From positions 115,781 through 179,780 of the forward strand of contig NZ_RXIZ01000013.1 of assembly GCF_003987855.1 (NCBI RefSeq): a DNA stretch of 64,000 bases, written 5' to 3'. Below the pieces are notes generated by a model, which saw only the letters and a list, made by a program, of their open reading frames with translations, did no database searches and was not told the DNA's origin. The position numbers and the translations under genes were made by a program. Shown here one piece after another: positions 37,847 to 47,235 of this stretch (the first letter of the stretch is position 1; each line of letters opens with the position of its first letter). This DNA comes from Hyphomicrobium sp. GTDB lineage: Bacteria; Pseudomonadota; Alphaproteobacteria; Rhizobiales; Hyphomicrobiaceae.

Positions 37847-40509
37847 CGATCCCAATTGCGACCTACCGCTTGCAGCTGCGGAACGGATTCACGTTTGCCG
37901 ATGCGACCAGGATCATTCCCTACCTTTCTCAGCTTGGCATCTCGCACATATACTTATCGCCGATATTCCGCTCGACGCCCCGTTCAACGCACGGCTATGA
38001 CGCGTTGGATTTCAACGAGATCGAGCCATCTCTGGGCGGGCGTGCCGGTTTCGAAATGCTGGTGGCGGAATGCGACCGCTTCGGCCTGAAGGTGCTGGTC
38101 GACTTCGTTCCCAATCATATGGCGGCGCATCCCGATAATCCGTGGTGGCGCGATGTTCTCGAGTGGGGACCGCGGAGCCGATATGCGCAGCATTTCGATA
38201 TCGATTGGTCGGCGCCAAAGTTGGTCATTCCTGTACTGGGCAAATCGTATTGGGACGTCCTCTCTGCAGGCGAACTCAAAATCGCGATAGATGGGGCACG
38301 CGGAGAGCTTGTCGCGAAATACTTCGATAATCAGTTTCCACTCAACCCGGAGGTCTATCCTGCTGTTTTTGCGTCCAGCTCAGACGCCGATCTCGCAAAT
38401 TTTTCTGGAGCCGCTGCAGCATCGTCGCCGGAGACGTCCGCGCAGCTCAAAAGCGACTTCAAATCGCTCGTTGCCTCGAAGCGGGACGCAATCGATACGG
38501 TTCTTGGCCTATTAAACCAGCGGCGGCCCGAGCTTCATTCTATCCTGGAGCGTCAGGTATGGCGCCTCGCCTACTGGCGTACCGCTCGCGAAATGTTGAC
38601 GTATCGTCGCTTCTTCGAAATTTCCGATCTCATTGGTGTTCGTGTCGAACTTCCCGAGGTATTTGCCGACGTGCACCGGTCTGTGCTCGACCTCGTCACG
38701 GCGGGTAAGATCGACGGGCTTCGTATCGATCATATCGACGGGCTGGCGGACCCGAAGGGCTATCTCGGACAGCTGCGGCGCGCGACGTCCGCCAAGCCGG
38801 AGATGTATCTTGTTGTCGAGAAAATCCTTGGCGAGGGGGAAGATGTTCGCACCGATTGGCCGGTGGATGGAACGACCGGCTACGAGTTCATTCGTGACTT
38901 GAGCGGACTTTTCGTTTCAGGCGATCTCGGCCGCTTGAGTGTGGGCTACCGCGACTTCACGTCCACCGCTCATGATTATGCGTCCGGGACTTTGGCGGTC
39001 AAACGACGGACGCTGTCGTTCAACCTCGCCGCCGAGTTGCGAAGCCTGGTTGCGATGGCCACGGCGGTCGCTGAGGCTGACTTGAGCACGCGTGACTTTG
39101 GCGCCGATGCTGTGCGCATGGCGCTTATCGAGTTTGCTGCGCACTTTACGACTTATCGCACGTATATCAGTCCGGGAGGCGTTTCGACCGTCGACTTAGA
39201 CGTTCTTGAAGCCGTCGCTCATCGCGCCAAGGCCAGCCGAGAGATCGAAGATTCGGCTGCCATTGACTTCATTGTCTCGATTCTCACCGGCCGCGTGCCA
39301 GGATCGCAGAAGGAGCGGGCGGCAGCGTTCGTCACTAAATTTCAGCAGACCACTGGTCCACTGATGGCGAAGGCGGTGGAAGATACCGAATTCTACAGAT
39401 TCAATCGGTTTATTGCCCTCAATGAGGTCGGCGGCGAGCCCGATGATGTTCAGGGCGGCATCGAAGCTTTTCACGAAGCAATGAAGCGCCGGCAGGCTCT
39501 CGCGCCTCGAGCGCTTAGCGCCACAGCGACCCATGATACCAAGCGCGGCGAGGACGCTCGTATTCGCCTTTATGGCATCAGTAAAGTGCAGGACGACTGG
39601 TGTTGCGCGGCCAATCGCTGGCGTGGCGTTCTAAGCGCAACTAACGTCATCACAAGCGACGAAGGACTCGATGACGAAGCGCAATGGCTCTTTTTCCAGG
39701 CTTTGGCGGGCGCTTGGCCAATGACCAGAGAGGATGGTGCTTCTGACGATTTTGTGGACCGCATTGAACAGTTCATGATCAAGGCGGCACGGGAGGCCAA
39801 GCTTCGCACGAGCTGGACGAATCCGAGTTCTTCCTATGAGGAGCGGGTGAGCACTTTCGTTCGCGCCGCGCTACAAGCGCCGAACCCCTTCCTCGACGAT
39901 TTCATAAAGACGACCGCGCCGCTGGTACGTGCCGGTGCGGCTGCAAGTCTGGTTCAAACGGTCGTGAAGGTGTTCGCACCCGGTATCCCTGACATCTACC
40001 AGGGCACGGAGTTGTGGGACCTTTCGCTGGTTGATCCCGACAATCGCCGGCCGGTCGATTTCGACGCACGGGAACAGTTGAGCAATGCCGGCAGCGATGG
40101 CGAGGCGCATGGCGAGCAAGATTGGCGTGACGGCCGGGTCAAGTTGGACATGTTGCGGAAGAGTTTGGCTGTACGCCGCAGTATGGATCTGACATCTGCG
40201 GATTATGAGCCGCTATCTATCGAGTGCGGAGGCCAACGCGATTGCTTTGCATTCATGCGGCGTTCGAGGGAAAACATGGTCATTGTCGCCGGAGTAATTC
40301 CGAGCGCGACGATGTACAACGACAGCGAGGCTTTCGGCTTCATTGGCGCACCGTTCGGCGACGCCACCATAACGTTACCGCGCGATGTGGAACGGCAAAG
40401 CTTCGCTGAGTTTTTCTCGGGAAAGCATTTGGCCGTAGCCGACTGCCGGATCAGGATAGGCGAGGTCTTGCTATCTCGACCTATCGCTGTTCTTCTTCCT
40501 ACCAGCTGA
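37843..40509 (+). CDS. treY: TreY, maltooligosyl trehalose synthase
   Basis: TreY isomerises the reducing-end alpha-1,4 bond of a malto-oligosaccharide to an alpha,alpha-1,1 bond, producing the TreZ substrate. The 888-residue length is typical. Seen are the N-terminal TYRLQLRNGFTFADATRIIP, DFVPNHMAAHPDNPWWRDVL, GLRIDHIDGLADP (nucleophile Asp), VEKILGEGE (Glu) and ATHDTKRGEDARIRL (Asp), plus the C-terminal FAPGIPDIYQGTELWDLSLV. ATG overlaps the malQ stop by 4 bases. A 28-base gap follows before glgP, the largest in the operon. Confidence 0.96.
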   Translation: MTIPIATYRLQLRNGFTFADATRIIPYLSQLGISHIYLSPIFRSTPRSTHGYDALDFNEIEPSLGGRAGFEMLVAECDRFGLKVLVDFVPNHMAAHPDNPWWRDVLEWGPRSRYAQHFDIDWSAPKLVIPVLGKSYWDVLSAGELKIAIDGARGELVAKYFDNQFPLNPEVYPAVFASSSDADLANFSGAAAASSPETSAQLKSDFKSLVASKRDAIDTVLGLLNQRRPELHSILERQVWRLAYWRTAREMLTYRRFFEISDLIGVRVELPEVFADVHRSVLDLVTAGKIDGLRIDHIDGLADPKGYLGQLRRATSAKPEMYLVVEKILGEGEDVRTDWPVDGTTGYEFIRDLSGLFVSGDLGRLSVGYRDFTSTAHDYASGTLAVKRRTLSFNLAAELRSLVAMATAVAEADLSTRDFGADAVRMALIEFAAHFTTYRTYISPGGVSTVDLDVLEAVAHRAKASREIEDSAAIDFIVSILTGRVPGSQKERAAAFVTKFQQTTGPLMAKAVEDTEFYRFNRFIALNEVGGEPDDVQGGIEAFHEAMKRRQALAPRALSATATHDTKRGEDARIRLYGISKVQDDWCCAANRWRGVLSATNVITSDEGLDDEAQWLFFQALAGAWPMTREDGASDDFVDRIEQFMIKAAREAKLRTSWTNPSSSYEERVSTFVRAALQAPNPFLDDFIKTTAPLVRAGAAASLVQTVVKVFAPGIPDIYQGTELWDLSLVDPDNRRPVDFDAREQLSNAGSDGEAHGEQDWRDGRVKLDMLRKSLAVRRSMDLTSADYEPLSIECGGQRDCFAFMRRSRENMVIVAGVIPSATMYNDSEAFGFIGAPFGDATITLPRDVERQSFAEFFSGKHLAVADCRIRIGEVLLSRPIAVLLPTS

Positions 40510-40537
40510 AACGTCCAAGCTCAGTCAGAGGGGATTT

Positions 40538-42964
40538 GTGCTCGTGGATATCAAGAGCAAAGACCAGGCTATTGAGCGCGAAATCGAAAATCTCAAAGAG
40601 GAGATCGTCAGGCATCTGCGCCATCAGGTCGGCGTGACGACAGAAGAAGCCGCGCCGCGCGATTGGCTCGTGGCTTGTTCGCTCGCGGTGAGGTCCTTGT
40701 TGGTGGATAGATGGCACGCGTCGACCGATAGCCGCCGAAAGATGAAGCAGGTCGGCTATCTATCGATGGAGTTCTTGCTGTCCCGTCAGCTTCAAAATGC
40801 TCTCTTGTCGTTGGGACTTGAGCGGGAGTTTTCAACCGCTTTGAGCGAACTCGGCATCGACCTTGACAAGATTGTCGATCTGGAAGCTGAGCCAGCTCTT
40901 GGGAATGGCGGTCTGGGCAGATTGGCCGCGTGTTTTCTTGATTCAATGGCGAATATCGGAGTGCCGGCGTACGGGTACGGAATCTACTTCGAGTACGGCA
41001 TGTTCCGGCAAACATTTGCCGGTGGCTGGCAGATCGAGCAGCCCGAAGAATGGCTGGTGGGTGTCAATCCCTGGGACTTCATGCGCTCCGAACCCGCTTT
41101 CGAGATTGGATTCGGGGGACACGTCGAACACCGCGATCAACGAGCGATATGGACCCCAGCCGAACGCGTGATTGCGACAGCTCATGATCTGCTCGTGCCT
41201 GGGCACGACAATAAACTCGTGAATACGCTGAGACTCTGGTCGGCGAAGCCGCTCCATGGCTTCGATATCGCAACGTTCAATCGCGGACGTCATATCGAGG
41301 CTTTCGCAACGAAGATTCGATCGAAAACTTTGTCGCGTCTTCTTTATCCCGATGACAGCACCGAGGAAGGGCGCGAACTCCGCCTGAAGCAGGAGTACTT
41401 CTTCGCCGCGGCGTCCGTGCAGGATATGCTGACACGCTTCGTGAGGGAGTTCGGCAAAGATTGGACGCTGTTGCCGGACAAGATATCGATCCATCTCAAT
41501 GATACTCATCCTGCACTCGCGCCGGTCGAATTGATGCGTCTGCTCGTCGATGAGCATGAGCTGGGATGGGACAAGGCCTGGATCATCACCAACTCGGTAA
41601 TTTCCTATACCAATCATACATTGATGCCGGAGGCGCTCGAGACGTGGCGGCTCGATCTGATGAACCGCATCGTGCCGCGGCATTTGCAGATCATCGAGGA
41701 GATCAATCTCCGGCTCGTCAATTCGCCGGAGGTCACATCTAGCTCCATTCGCTCGAGCGAAGTTTCGATTGTCTCAAGCGATCAAACACCGATCGTGAAC
41801 ATGGGCCGTTTGTCTGCCTATGCGAGTCATCGGGTCAATGGAGTCTCTGCACTTCATAGTAAGCTCGTGCGGGAGGACCTCTTTCCGGACTTCGCCGCAC
41901 TTTATCCCGAACGCTTTTGCAACGTGACGAATGGCGTCTCGCAAAGGCTTTGGCTTTATCAGTCGAACCCAGCTCTCTCCTCGCTCATCGATGACTTGGT
42001 AGGCGTCGACTGGCGCCAATCCTTTGATCCCTCTCCGTTGGCTCGCTTCGGCGATGACGCCAGGGTGCAGGACGCGATCGACGCGATCAAAACTCGCAAC
42101 AAGGAGGCTGCGGCAGAGCGGATCAGGCGGCTTACCGACCATCGCATCAATCCGAGCGCGATGTTCGACGTACAGATCAAGCGGATCCACCAGTACAAGC
42201 GCCAGCTCTTGAACATTTTGGGCGTCATCGCCCGCTGGAACGCGCTGAAGGAAACAAAGGGGGCTTATCCCTCTCGCGTCGTGTTGATGGGCGGCAAGGC
42301 GGCGTCGAGTTATTGGCTAGCAAAGCTCATCATCAAGCTCGCGAACGACGTCGCAGCCAAGCTCAACGCTGATCCGGATACGAAAGATCGACTAACCTTC
42401 GTCTTCCTGCCGAACTACAACGTATCGATGGCGGAATGGCTTATTCCAGCGGCTGATCTTTCGCAGCAGATTTCGCTGGCCGGCACCGAGGCGTCGGGCA
42501 CAGGCAACATGAAGCTCGCGATGAACGGGGCGCTGACGCTTGGGACGCGCGATGGAGCAAACATCGAGATCGCGGAGGCTGTCGGCGAGGAGAATACGTT
42601 CATGTTCGGCATGAACGTCGCCGAGGTCGAGACGTTGCGTGCGCAATATTCGCCGCACGCGGTGAGCGAAGCAGATCCTGTTCTCAAAAAAGTGCTCGAT
42701 CAGATCGGCGGAGGCTTATTTTCGCCGGATGAGCCGGACCGTTTCCGGCCCATTCTCGATTCTTTGCTGGGACATGGCGATCGCTACATGGTGCTCGCGG
42801 ATTTCGCGGACTACCTACGCGCTCAGGCCTATGTTGATCGCAATTGGCTAGATAAGGAAGCGTGGAACAAAAAAGTCATCACGAACATCGCAGGGATGGG
42901 GCGCTTTTCCTCAGATCGCGCGATCAGGCAATATGCCGAGTCCATTTGGACCACAGGATCCTAA
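40538..42964 (+). CDS. glgP: GlgP, glycogen/maltodextrin phosphorylase
   Basis: GlgP releases glucose-1-phosphate from glucan ends using phosphate and pyridoxal phosphate. The 808-residue GT35 protein has EPALGNGGLGRLAACFLDSM near residue 115, TNHTLMPEALETW, RIHQYKRQLLN, and the PLP lysine Lys659 in GTGNMKLAMNG. GTG at 40538 is preceded by AGAGGGGA at suitable spacing. It closes the operon. No dedicated terminator was found before the convergent HlyIII-like gene about 80 bases on. Confidence 0.95.
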   Translation: MLVDIKSKDQAIEREIENLKEEIVRHLRHQVGVTTEEAAPRDWLVACSLAVRSLLVDRWHASTDSRRKMKQVGYLSMEFLLSRQLQNALLSLGLEREFSTALSELGIDLDKIVDLEAEPALGNGGLGRLAACFLDSMANIGVPAYGYGIYFEYGMFRQTFAGGWQIEQPEEWLVGVNPWDFMRSEPAFEIGFGGHVEHRDQRAIWTPAERVIATAHDLLVPGHDNKLVNTLRLWSAKPLHGFDIATFNRGRHIEAFATKIRSKTLSRLLYPDDSTEEGRELRLKQEYFFAAASVQDMLTRFVREFGKDWTLLPDKISIHLNDTHPALAPVELMRLLVDEHELGWDKAWIITNSVISYTNHTLMPEALETWRLDLMNRIVPRHLQIIEEINLRLVNSPEVTSSSIRSSEVSIVSSDQTPIVNMGRLSAYASHRVNGVSALHSKLVREDLFPDFAALYPERFCNVTNGVSQRLWLYQSNPALSSLIDDLVGVDWRQSFDPSPLARFGDDARVQDAIDAIKTRNKEAAAERIRRLTDHRINPSAMFDVQIKRIHQYKRQLLNILGVIARWNALKETKGAYPSRVVLMGGKAASSYWLAKLIIKLANDVAAKLNADPDTKDRLTFVFLPNYNVSMAEWLIPAADLSQQISLAGTEASGTGNMKLAMNGALTLGTRDGANIEIAEAVGEENTFMFGMNVAEVETLRAQYSPHAVSEADPVLKKVLDQIGGGLFSPDEPDRFRPILDSLLGHGDRYMVLADFADYLRAQAYVDRNWLDKEAWNKKVITNIAGMGRFSSDRAIRQYAESIWTTGS

Positions 42965-43047
42965 TAGCGCAAGGCTTCATCATCTAATCGGGCAAGCTGA
43001 AGCAGAGTTTTGCTCGGGAGTTTTCCAAGACGAGCAACGCGCGTTGG

Positions 43048-43668
43048 CTATGCGAACACAGCCGTATTCACAGCACCGAAATGACATGCCGTCGCTGCCA
43101 GCACGAAGGCGTGCCAAATGGCGTTGTGGTACTTAAGGTCGCGCCAAACGTGGAAAATCACGCCTGCGGAGTAGAGGATACCTCCAGCGGCCAGGAGGAC
43201 GAGTGCGAGTGGGGAAACGGTATCGAGAAGGGGCCGATAGGCCAGCACGCCGACCCATCCGAGGAGAAGATAGATTGGAATATCGGCGCCTTTCCAGTTG
43301 GTCGTGATTAATTTCAGGCCAATACCGAATAGCGCCGTCGTCCAGACGACGGCGAGAAGCGCGTATCCTGCAAGTCCGCCCATCACAATCGCAAATGGCG
43401 TGTATGTTCCGGCAATCTTGAGAAAGATCGCAGCGTGATCAAGGCGCTGAAGCATGCTGCGCCATTTCAGCGAAGCGCTCATGTTATAGGCTGCGGAGCA
43501 TGCGAACATCGCCACCATGCTCAACCCGTAAATAACTAAGCTGAGCGCCAATGCAGCGGGAAGATGCCGGGTCCCGGCGGCAATCATGGCGATGGCGGAG
43601 ACCAGCCCGACGGTTATACCGATGATGTGGAGTACATTGTCTGCGCGGCGCTCTTCTCGCGTGTACAT
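43048..43668 (-). CDS. Hemolysin III (HlyIII/PAQR) family membrane protein
   Basis: With ATG at 43668 the product has 206 residues and seven predicted membrane helices. Signature regions are YTREERRADNVLHIIGI (with the conserved Asn/His in the first helix), FACSAAYNMS, LDHAAIFLKIAGTYTPFAI and the C-terminal WHAFVLAATACHFGAV with histidines that could bind metal. This is the bacterial branch of PAQR proteins, related to the adiponectin receptors and often described as hemolysin III, but most members have no proven toxin activity and may act in lipid or stress homeostasis. An ATG 30 bases further upstream is a less likely start. Confidence 0.88.
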   Translation of the reverse strand: MYTREERRADNVLHIIGITVGLVSAIAMIAAGTRHLPAALALSLVIYGLSMVAMFACSAAYNMSASLKWRSMLQRLDHAAIFLKIAGTYTPFAIVMGGLAGYALLAVVWTTALFGIGLKLITTNWKGADIPIYLLLGWVGVLAYRPLLDTVSPLALVLLAAGGILYSAGVIFHVWRDLKYHNAIWHAFVLAATACHFGAVNTAVFA

Positions 43669-43798
43669 TTTTGAAGAACTCCGACCGGCTAAGATCACAA
43701 GCTTGCTCTACAGCATTGTGTTCCCGGATAATCCAAGCGGGGCAAGGGGTAGTTCAGCTCAAATTCCGCACATGCGCACCCGAGAAAACTGATCCTTC

Positions 43799-43823
43799 GG
43801 AACGCGCGCGTATTCAGCTGGTT
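43799..43823 (+). promoter_or_regulatory. Possible second EcfG-type promoter
   Basis: GGAAC at 43799-43803 is followed after 16 bases by GGTT (43820-43823), three of four matches to the CGTT element. It is about 165 bases before the small secreted protein gene, which implies a long leader, so this is weaker than the site at 24481. Confidence 0.35.
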
Positions 43824-43988
43824 TGCATCAGGAGTACTGCGTGGCAGGAGCGGGCAGTGCAGTGCAGACCGAGCAGCAGGGATAAAAGTTTCCGCGATGG
43901 TAGGGAATTTCGGAACGGGTAGGGCCCGGAAGCATTTCTTTCAATAGCGGGCAAAAGTCCTGCCAACAATAAATATGAGGAGACGACC

Positions 43989-44267
43989 ATGCGTAAGATC
44001 ATCGCCATCGCCGCGGCCTTCACGTTCGCGGGCGTTGCTGCGGCGGCCGCGGCCGATAGCACGACCGACAAGCTCAAGATGAACGATAACGGCGGCGTTA
44101 CCAACCAGCCGGGTGGAAAGACCTCCGACAGAACGCCGAACACGGAGTCACCGGATCGCGGTGCAGGTGCTGGAACCTCAGGGGCTGCCGGAACAGGTGC
44201 AGCAAAGTCCCCGGAAGGCACCTCGACGCGCACACCGGACTCTTCCAAGCAGAAATCGATGGACTAA
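43989..44267 (+). CDS. Small exported, disordered protein (92 aa)
   Basis: A clear signal peptide (RKIIAIAAAFTFAGVAAAAA, cleavage near residue 22) is followed by a 70-residue mature part rich in Gly, Thr, Ser, Pro and Asp with no hydrophobic core (KTSDRTPNTESPDRGAGAGT). Such low-complexity, charged periplasmic peptides are common in Rhizobiales and are of unknown function, sometimes stress-related. GAGGAG lies 7-12 bases before the ATG. An intrinsic terminator follows directly. Confidence 0.7.
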   Translation: MRKIIAIAAAFTFAGVAAAAAADSTTDKLKMNDNGGVTNQPGGKTSDRTPNTESPDRGAGAGTSGAAGTGAAKSPEGTSTRTPDSSKQKSMD

Positions 44268-44275
44268 CTCGATCA

Positions 44276-44307
44276 GGGAGCCGCGGTACGCGGCTTCCTC
44301 TTTTTTC
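44276..44307 (+). terminator. Intrinsic terminator after the small exported protein
   Basis: GGGAGCCGCG (44276-44285) pairs with CGCGGCTTCC (44289-44298) around a 3-base loop and is followed by TCTTTTTT. It begins 8 bases after the stop codon. Confidence 0.8.
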
Positions 44308-44317
44308 ATGGGGTACT

Positions 44318-44458
44318 ATGGGAAATCCTCTCGACCCGCCAAGTGTACCGCAACCCACCCAAGAGCCTGGTCAGCTGCCGCCGTTGCCGCCGGAGCCTAC
44401 CGAACCGCCGCATCCAGCTCCCAATCCTATTGAAGATCCAGGCAAGGATGATCGCTAA
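44318..44458 (+). CDS. Very short proline-rich protein (46 aa)
   Basis: An ATG-initiated frame immediately after the terminator encodes a peptide composed largely of Pro and Glu (EPGQLPPLPPEPTEPPHPA), beginning with MGNPLDPP and ending IEDPGKDDR. Similar 40-60-residue Pro/Glu-rich proteins of unknown function are frequent in Rhizobiales genomes. It has no signal peptide and is presumably disordered. The ribosome-binding site is weak (GGGGTACT), so expression is uncertain. Confidence 0.45.
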   Translation: MGNPLDPPSVPQPTQEPGQLPPLPPEPTEPPHPAPNPIEDPGKDDR

Positions 44459-44656
44459 CTCCTTTAAGTAGGGCTTTCGCGACTAACCGTGGATTCAGTC
44501 GTTGATGCTGTGCAGAATTTTGTCGCGTTCTGACACACCGCGCGATCCGCAAAGTGATATATTCAAGACAGACAGACCACTGTATCGCCCAGCCGATAGT
44601 CGCGCGCCTTCGTGTGCATGGTTTGACAAGGCTAGCAAGTCTAGCCACCTTCCATT

Positions 44657-45898
44657 ATGGACACCGGTGTTGGATCACGTCCATTGGAGGCGATCGTGGA
44701 CATTGGCGCCGGGGGGCCGTCGCAAATCGCTGTTCCCATCTCGACAAGCTTCGCGTGGACGGTTCGCCGATGGTCTCTCCGACATCTTTGGTATCGGGGT
44801 CGCTTACGGCTCCGGCGAATGAAAAGGCGAGAGAACGGCGCGGCGGCAGCGCAGCGTTACGAGAAAGATCCAGCTGTCCAGTTCTCAGATGGAGTCAGTG
44901 TTGTTTTTGCCGATCTCTCTGGTGACAATGGCCTTTCGCGCGCTGCGATTTATGATCTCGTCGAAATCAGGAAGCGCCACGCGCACGTCGTCACCATTGA
45001 TATTCGTGATGCGATCTCAGGCCGAAAGCTAGATAGTCCCATCTATACCGACCTCGTTTCGAACGCCTATTTTCTCTGTCAACCCGACATGTACGAGCGC
45101 GTGCTTCCGTTGATCGCGCCTGAAGCGATGGCTGGAGCCTATCGTGTCGGGCGTTGGGTGTGGGAGACGCCGAAGTTTCCACGCGCCTGGAATTTCGCAA
45201 GCTCTCTTATTCACGAGGTTTGGGCGGCATCGGAGTTTTCAGCCGAGGTCTTTCGTCGCGGAGTGGGCATCCCCGTGCGCGTCGTCATGCATGCGGTGCA
45301 GCCGCCGCCACCATCCTCGGTAAATATTCGCGCGCAGTGGGGAATTGATCAAAAGACCTTTCTCGGCCTCGCCATCATGGACATCAGGTCGTGCCCGGAG
45401 CGAAAGAATCCGTGGGGACATGTGCTGGCTTGGAAGGCCGCTTTCGGGAACAATCGTGATGCGTTGCTGATCTTGAAAGTCCGAACGAGCAAGCGGACGC
45501 GCCTCGTGCGTCAAGAGTTGCGAGAGCTCATCGGCGAAGCCGACAACATCAGATTGATGGATACGCAGCTGTCGGAAGCGGAGTTGAGTTCCCTGCAGCG
45601 CTCTTGCGATGTCTTCCTGTCGCTTCATCGGTCGGAGGGTTACGGCCTCAACATTCACGAAGCATTATTGTGTGGAAAACCCGTGGTTGCCACACACTGG
45701 TCGGCCAACGTCGAGTACGGGCCGCAGTATCCAGGGTATCATGCGGTGCGGCATCAGCCGATAAAATATAGAGATTGGACAGGTCATTACGAGGATAAAG
45801 AGTTCTTCTGGGCGAATCCCGATATTGCGCACGCAGCGGACTTGCTTTCGGACATCTATGTCCGTACGCAGGAAGCCAAATTGACAAATGAATTTTAG
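44657..45898 (+). CDS. Glycosyltransferase, GT4-like
   Basis: From about residue 80 the protein has a GT-B layout: VVFADLSGDNGLSRAAIYDL as the first loop, VGRWVWETPKFP and HEVWAASEFSAEVF in the acceptor half, then the donor half with AIMDIRSCPERKNPWG and the nucleotide-sugar motif LSLHRSEGYGLNIHEALLCG containing the E-x7-E pair. These are marks of family 4 transferases. The first 50-60 residues are basic and atypical; an ATG at 44819 may be the real start. It precedes another glycosyltransferase by 119 bases and probably acts on the same surface glycan. Confidence 0.82.
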   Translation: MDTGVGSRPLEAIVDIGAGGPSQIAVPISTSFAWTVRRWSLRHLWYRGRLRLRRMKRRENGAAAAQRYEKDPAVQFSDGVSVVFADLSGDNGLSRAAIYDLVEIRKRHAHVVTIDIRDAISGRKLDSPIYTDLVSNAYFLCQPDMYERVLPLIAPEAMAGAYRVGRWVWETPKFPRAWNFASSLIHEVWAASEFSAEVFRRGVGIPVRVVMHAVQPPPPSSVNIRAQWGIDQKTFLGLAIMDIRSCPERKNPWGHVLAWKAAFGNNRDALLILKVRTSKRTRLVRQELRELIGEADNIRLMDTQLSEAELSSLQRSCDVFLSLHRSEGYGLNIHEALLCGKPVVATHWSANVEYGPQYPGYHAVRHQPIKYRDWTGHYEDKEFFWANPDIAHAADLLSDIYVRTQEAKLTNEF

Positions 45899-46017
45899 CG
45901 GGAGAGCGCACGATGAAATCGGTCTGCGAATTGGTTTTTGATAATTGCCCGACAATCTCCCAATTCGTTCAACTGAACGCTTTTACACTCGCTTGACAGG
46001 CACTTTGAGGTATCGTT

Positions 46018-47235
46018 TTGGCACGGATCGTATTTGCTTCTCCCGCGCCTCCGATGAAAACGGGAACAGCCCGGTATCTTTCTCTCTTTTTGGAGGAATG
46101 CGGCGATATTCTCCGTGATCACCAGCCAGTCATCGTGGCTCCTTCAGGGCTGGGAGCACCGAACCCTTCTCTGAGGGGTATTCCGATTGTTTCAGATCGA
46201 GATTATTGTCCCGCAGAAAACGACGTACTATTTATATTTGTCGCCAATAATCGATTTCATAAGTTCGTTTTTTCGATTTTAGAGCGTCGCAAAAAGAGTT
46301 CGCGAGTCATCTCGATAATTCATGATCCGCAGAGTTTCATGAATGTGGATCATATTCAGCGCAATTTAGGTCGCAAATATGATCCGGAGGGAATGGTCAA
46401 AGATTTAAAATTCGAAATTCCTAATCTTCGGGAATGGATCATGTCTCGCTGGCAGCAGGCTGGTTTGCCGCAGATACTGAAATTCAACTTGATGGCGCAA
46501 TCGCGCATTATCGAAGCTTCCGATGTCATGGTTGTCCATAGCTATTACGCGGCTTTGAAGCTCCTCCTCGAGAGCGGGCACGGCGTAGAGAGGATGCCTC
46601 CGATACTGGTTATGCAACATCCTAGAGATCCATCGATAGAGGGTCATCCTTTGTTGCCTAGGGGCCGAAAGTTTGTCGTCGGCTGCTTCGGATGGATTTC
46701 GCAAGCCAAAAGGCCGATCCCGATTATTTCTGGGTTCTCGCGCTCTCTTTCCAGCCTGCCGGCACATGAGCGGGAAGCCGTGGAGCTCAAGTTTGTAGGG
46801 GAACTAACCCAGAAATCGCTAGATCCAAGTGTTCTGGCACAAGCTTACGGGTGTGAAAAAAACTGCGTGCACCTTGGGCATGTTTCGGACGAACGGTTTC
46901 TCAGAGAAATGTCGACCGTGAACATCATGTTCAATCTGCGGTTTCCGTCTTGCGGGGAGACGAGCGGTACGCTCAATCTCGCAAAGGAGATGGGAATCCG
47001 CGTCGCGATGACGAACTATCAGGCATTCAAAGAGGAGAACGCGGACTTTCTCATTAGCCTTGCTCCGGATAAAGAGGTGGACGAAATTTGTGCGGCCATA
47101 ACTGCCGTCTACCGCGATTGGATTGCCGGGAACGCAACAACGAGCAGGGCGCCTTCGCCGCGCTACGCGTTGCCAAAAAAATTCGACGCGCGCCAGGCGT
47201 TGCAGTGGGTCTTGAGCCAAGAGGCGGCGGCATGA
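46018..47235 (+). CDS. Glycosyltransferase, GT-B fold
   Basis: The start is a TTG at 46018 behind TTTGAGG; it gives the canonical N-terminus ARIVFASPAPPMKTGTARYL with the glycine loop. The 405-residue chain continues with SRVISIIHDPQSFMNVDHIQ, ASDVMVVHSYYAALKLLLE, a second Rossmann half (VVGCFGWISQAKRP) and a donor-binding region LRFPSCGETSGTLNLAKEMG. It is most like the transferase encoded at 12749-13915. It overlaps the following small gene by 4 bases. The linkage formed is unknown. Confidence 0.84.
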   Translation: MARIVFASPAPPMKTGTARYLSLFLEECGDILRDHQPVIVAPSGLGAPNPSLRGIPIVSDRDYCPAENDVLFIFVANNRFHKFVFSILERRKKSSRVISIIHDPQSFMNVDHIQRNLGRKYDPEGMVKDLKFEIPNLREWIMSRWQQAGLPQILKFNLMAQSRIIEASDVMVVHSYYAALKLLLESGHGVERMPPILVMQHPRDPSIEGHPLLPRGRKFVVGCFGWISQAKRPIPIISGFSRSLSSLPAHEREAVELKFVGELTQKSLDPSVLAQAYGCEKNCVHLGHVSDERFLREMSTVNIMFNLRFPSCGETSGTLNLAKEMGIRVAMTNYQAFKEENADFLISLAPDKEVDEICAAITAVYRDWIAGNATTSRAPSPRYALPKKFDARQALQWVLSQEAAA

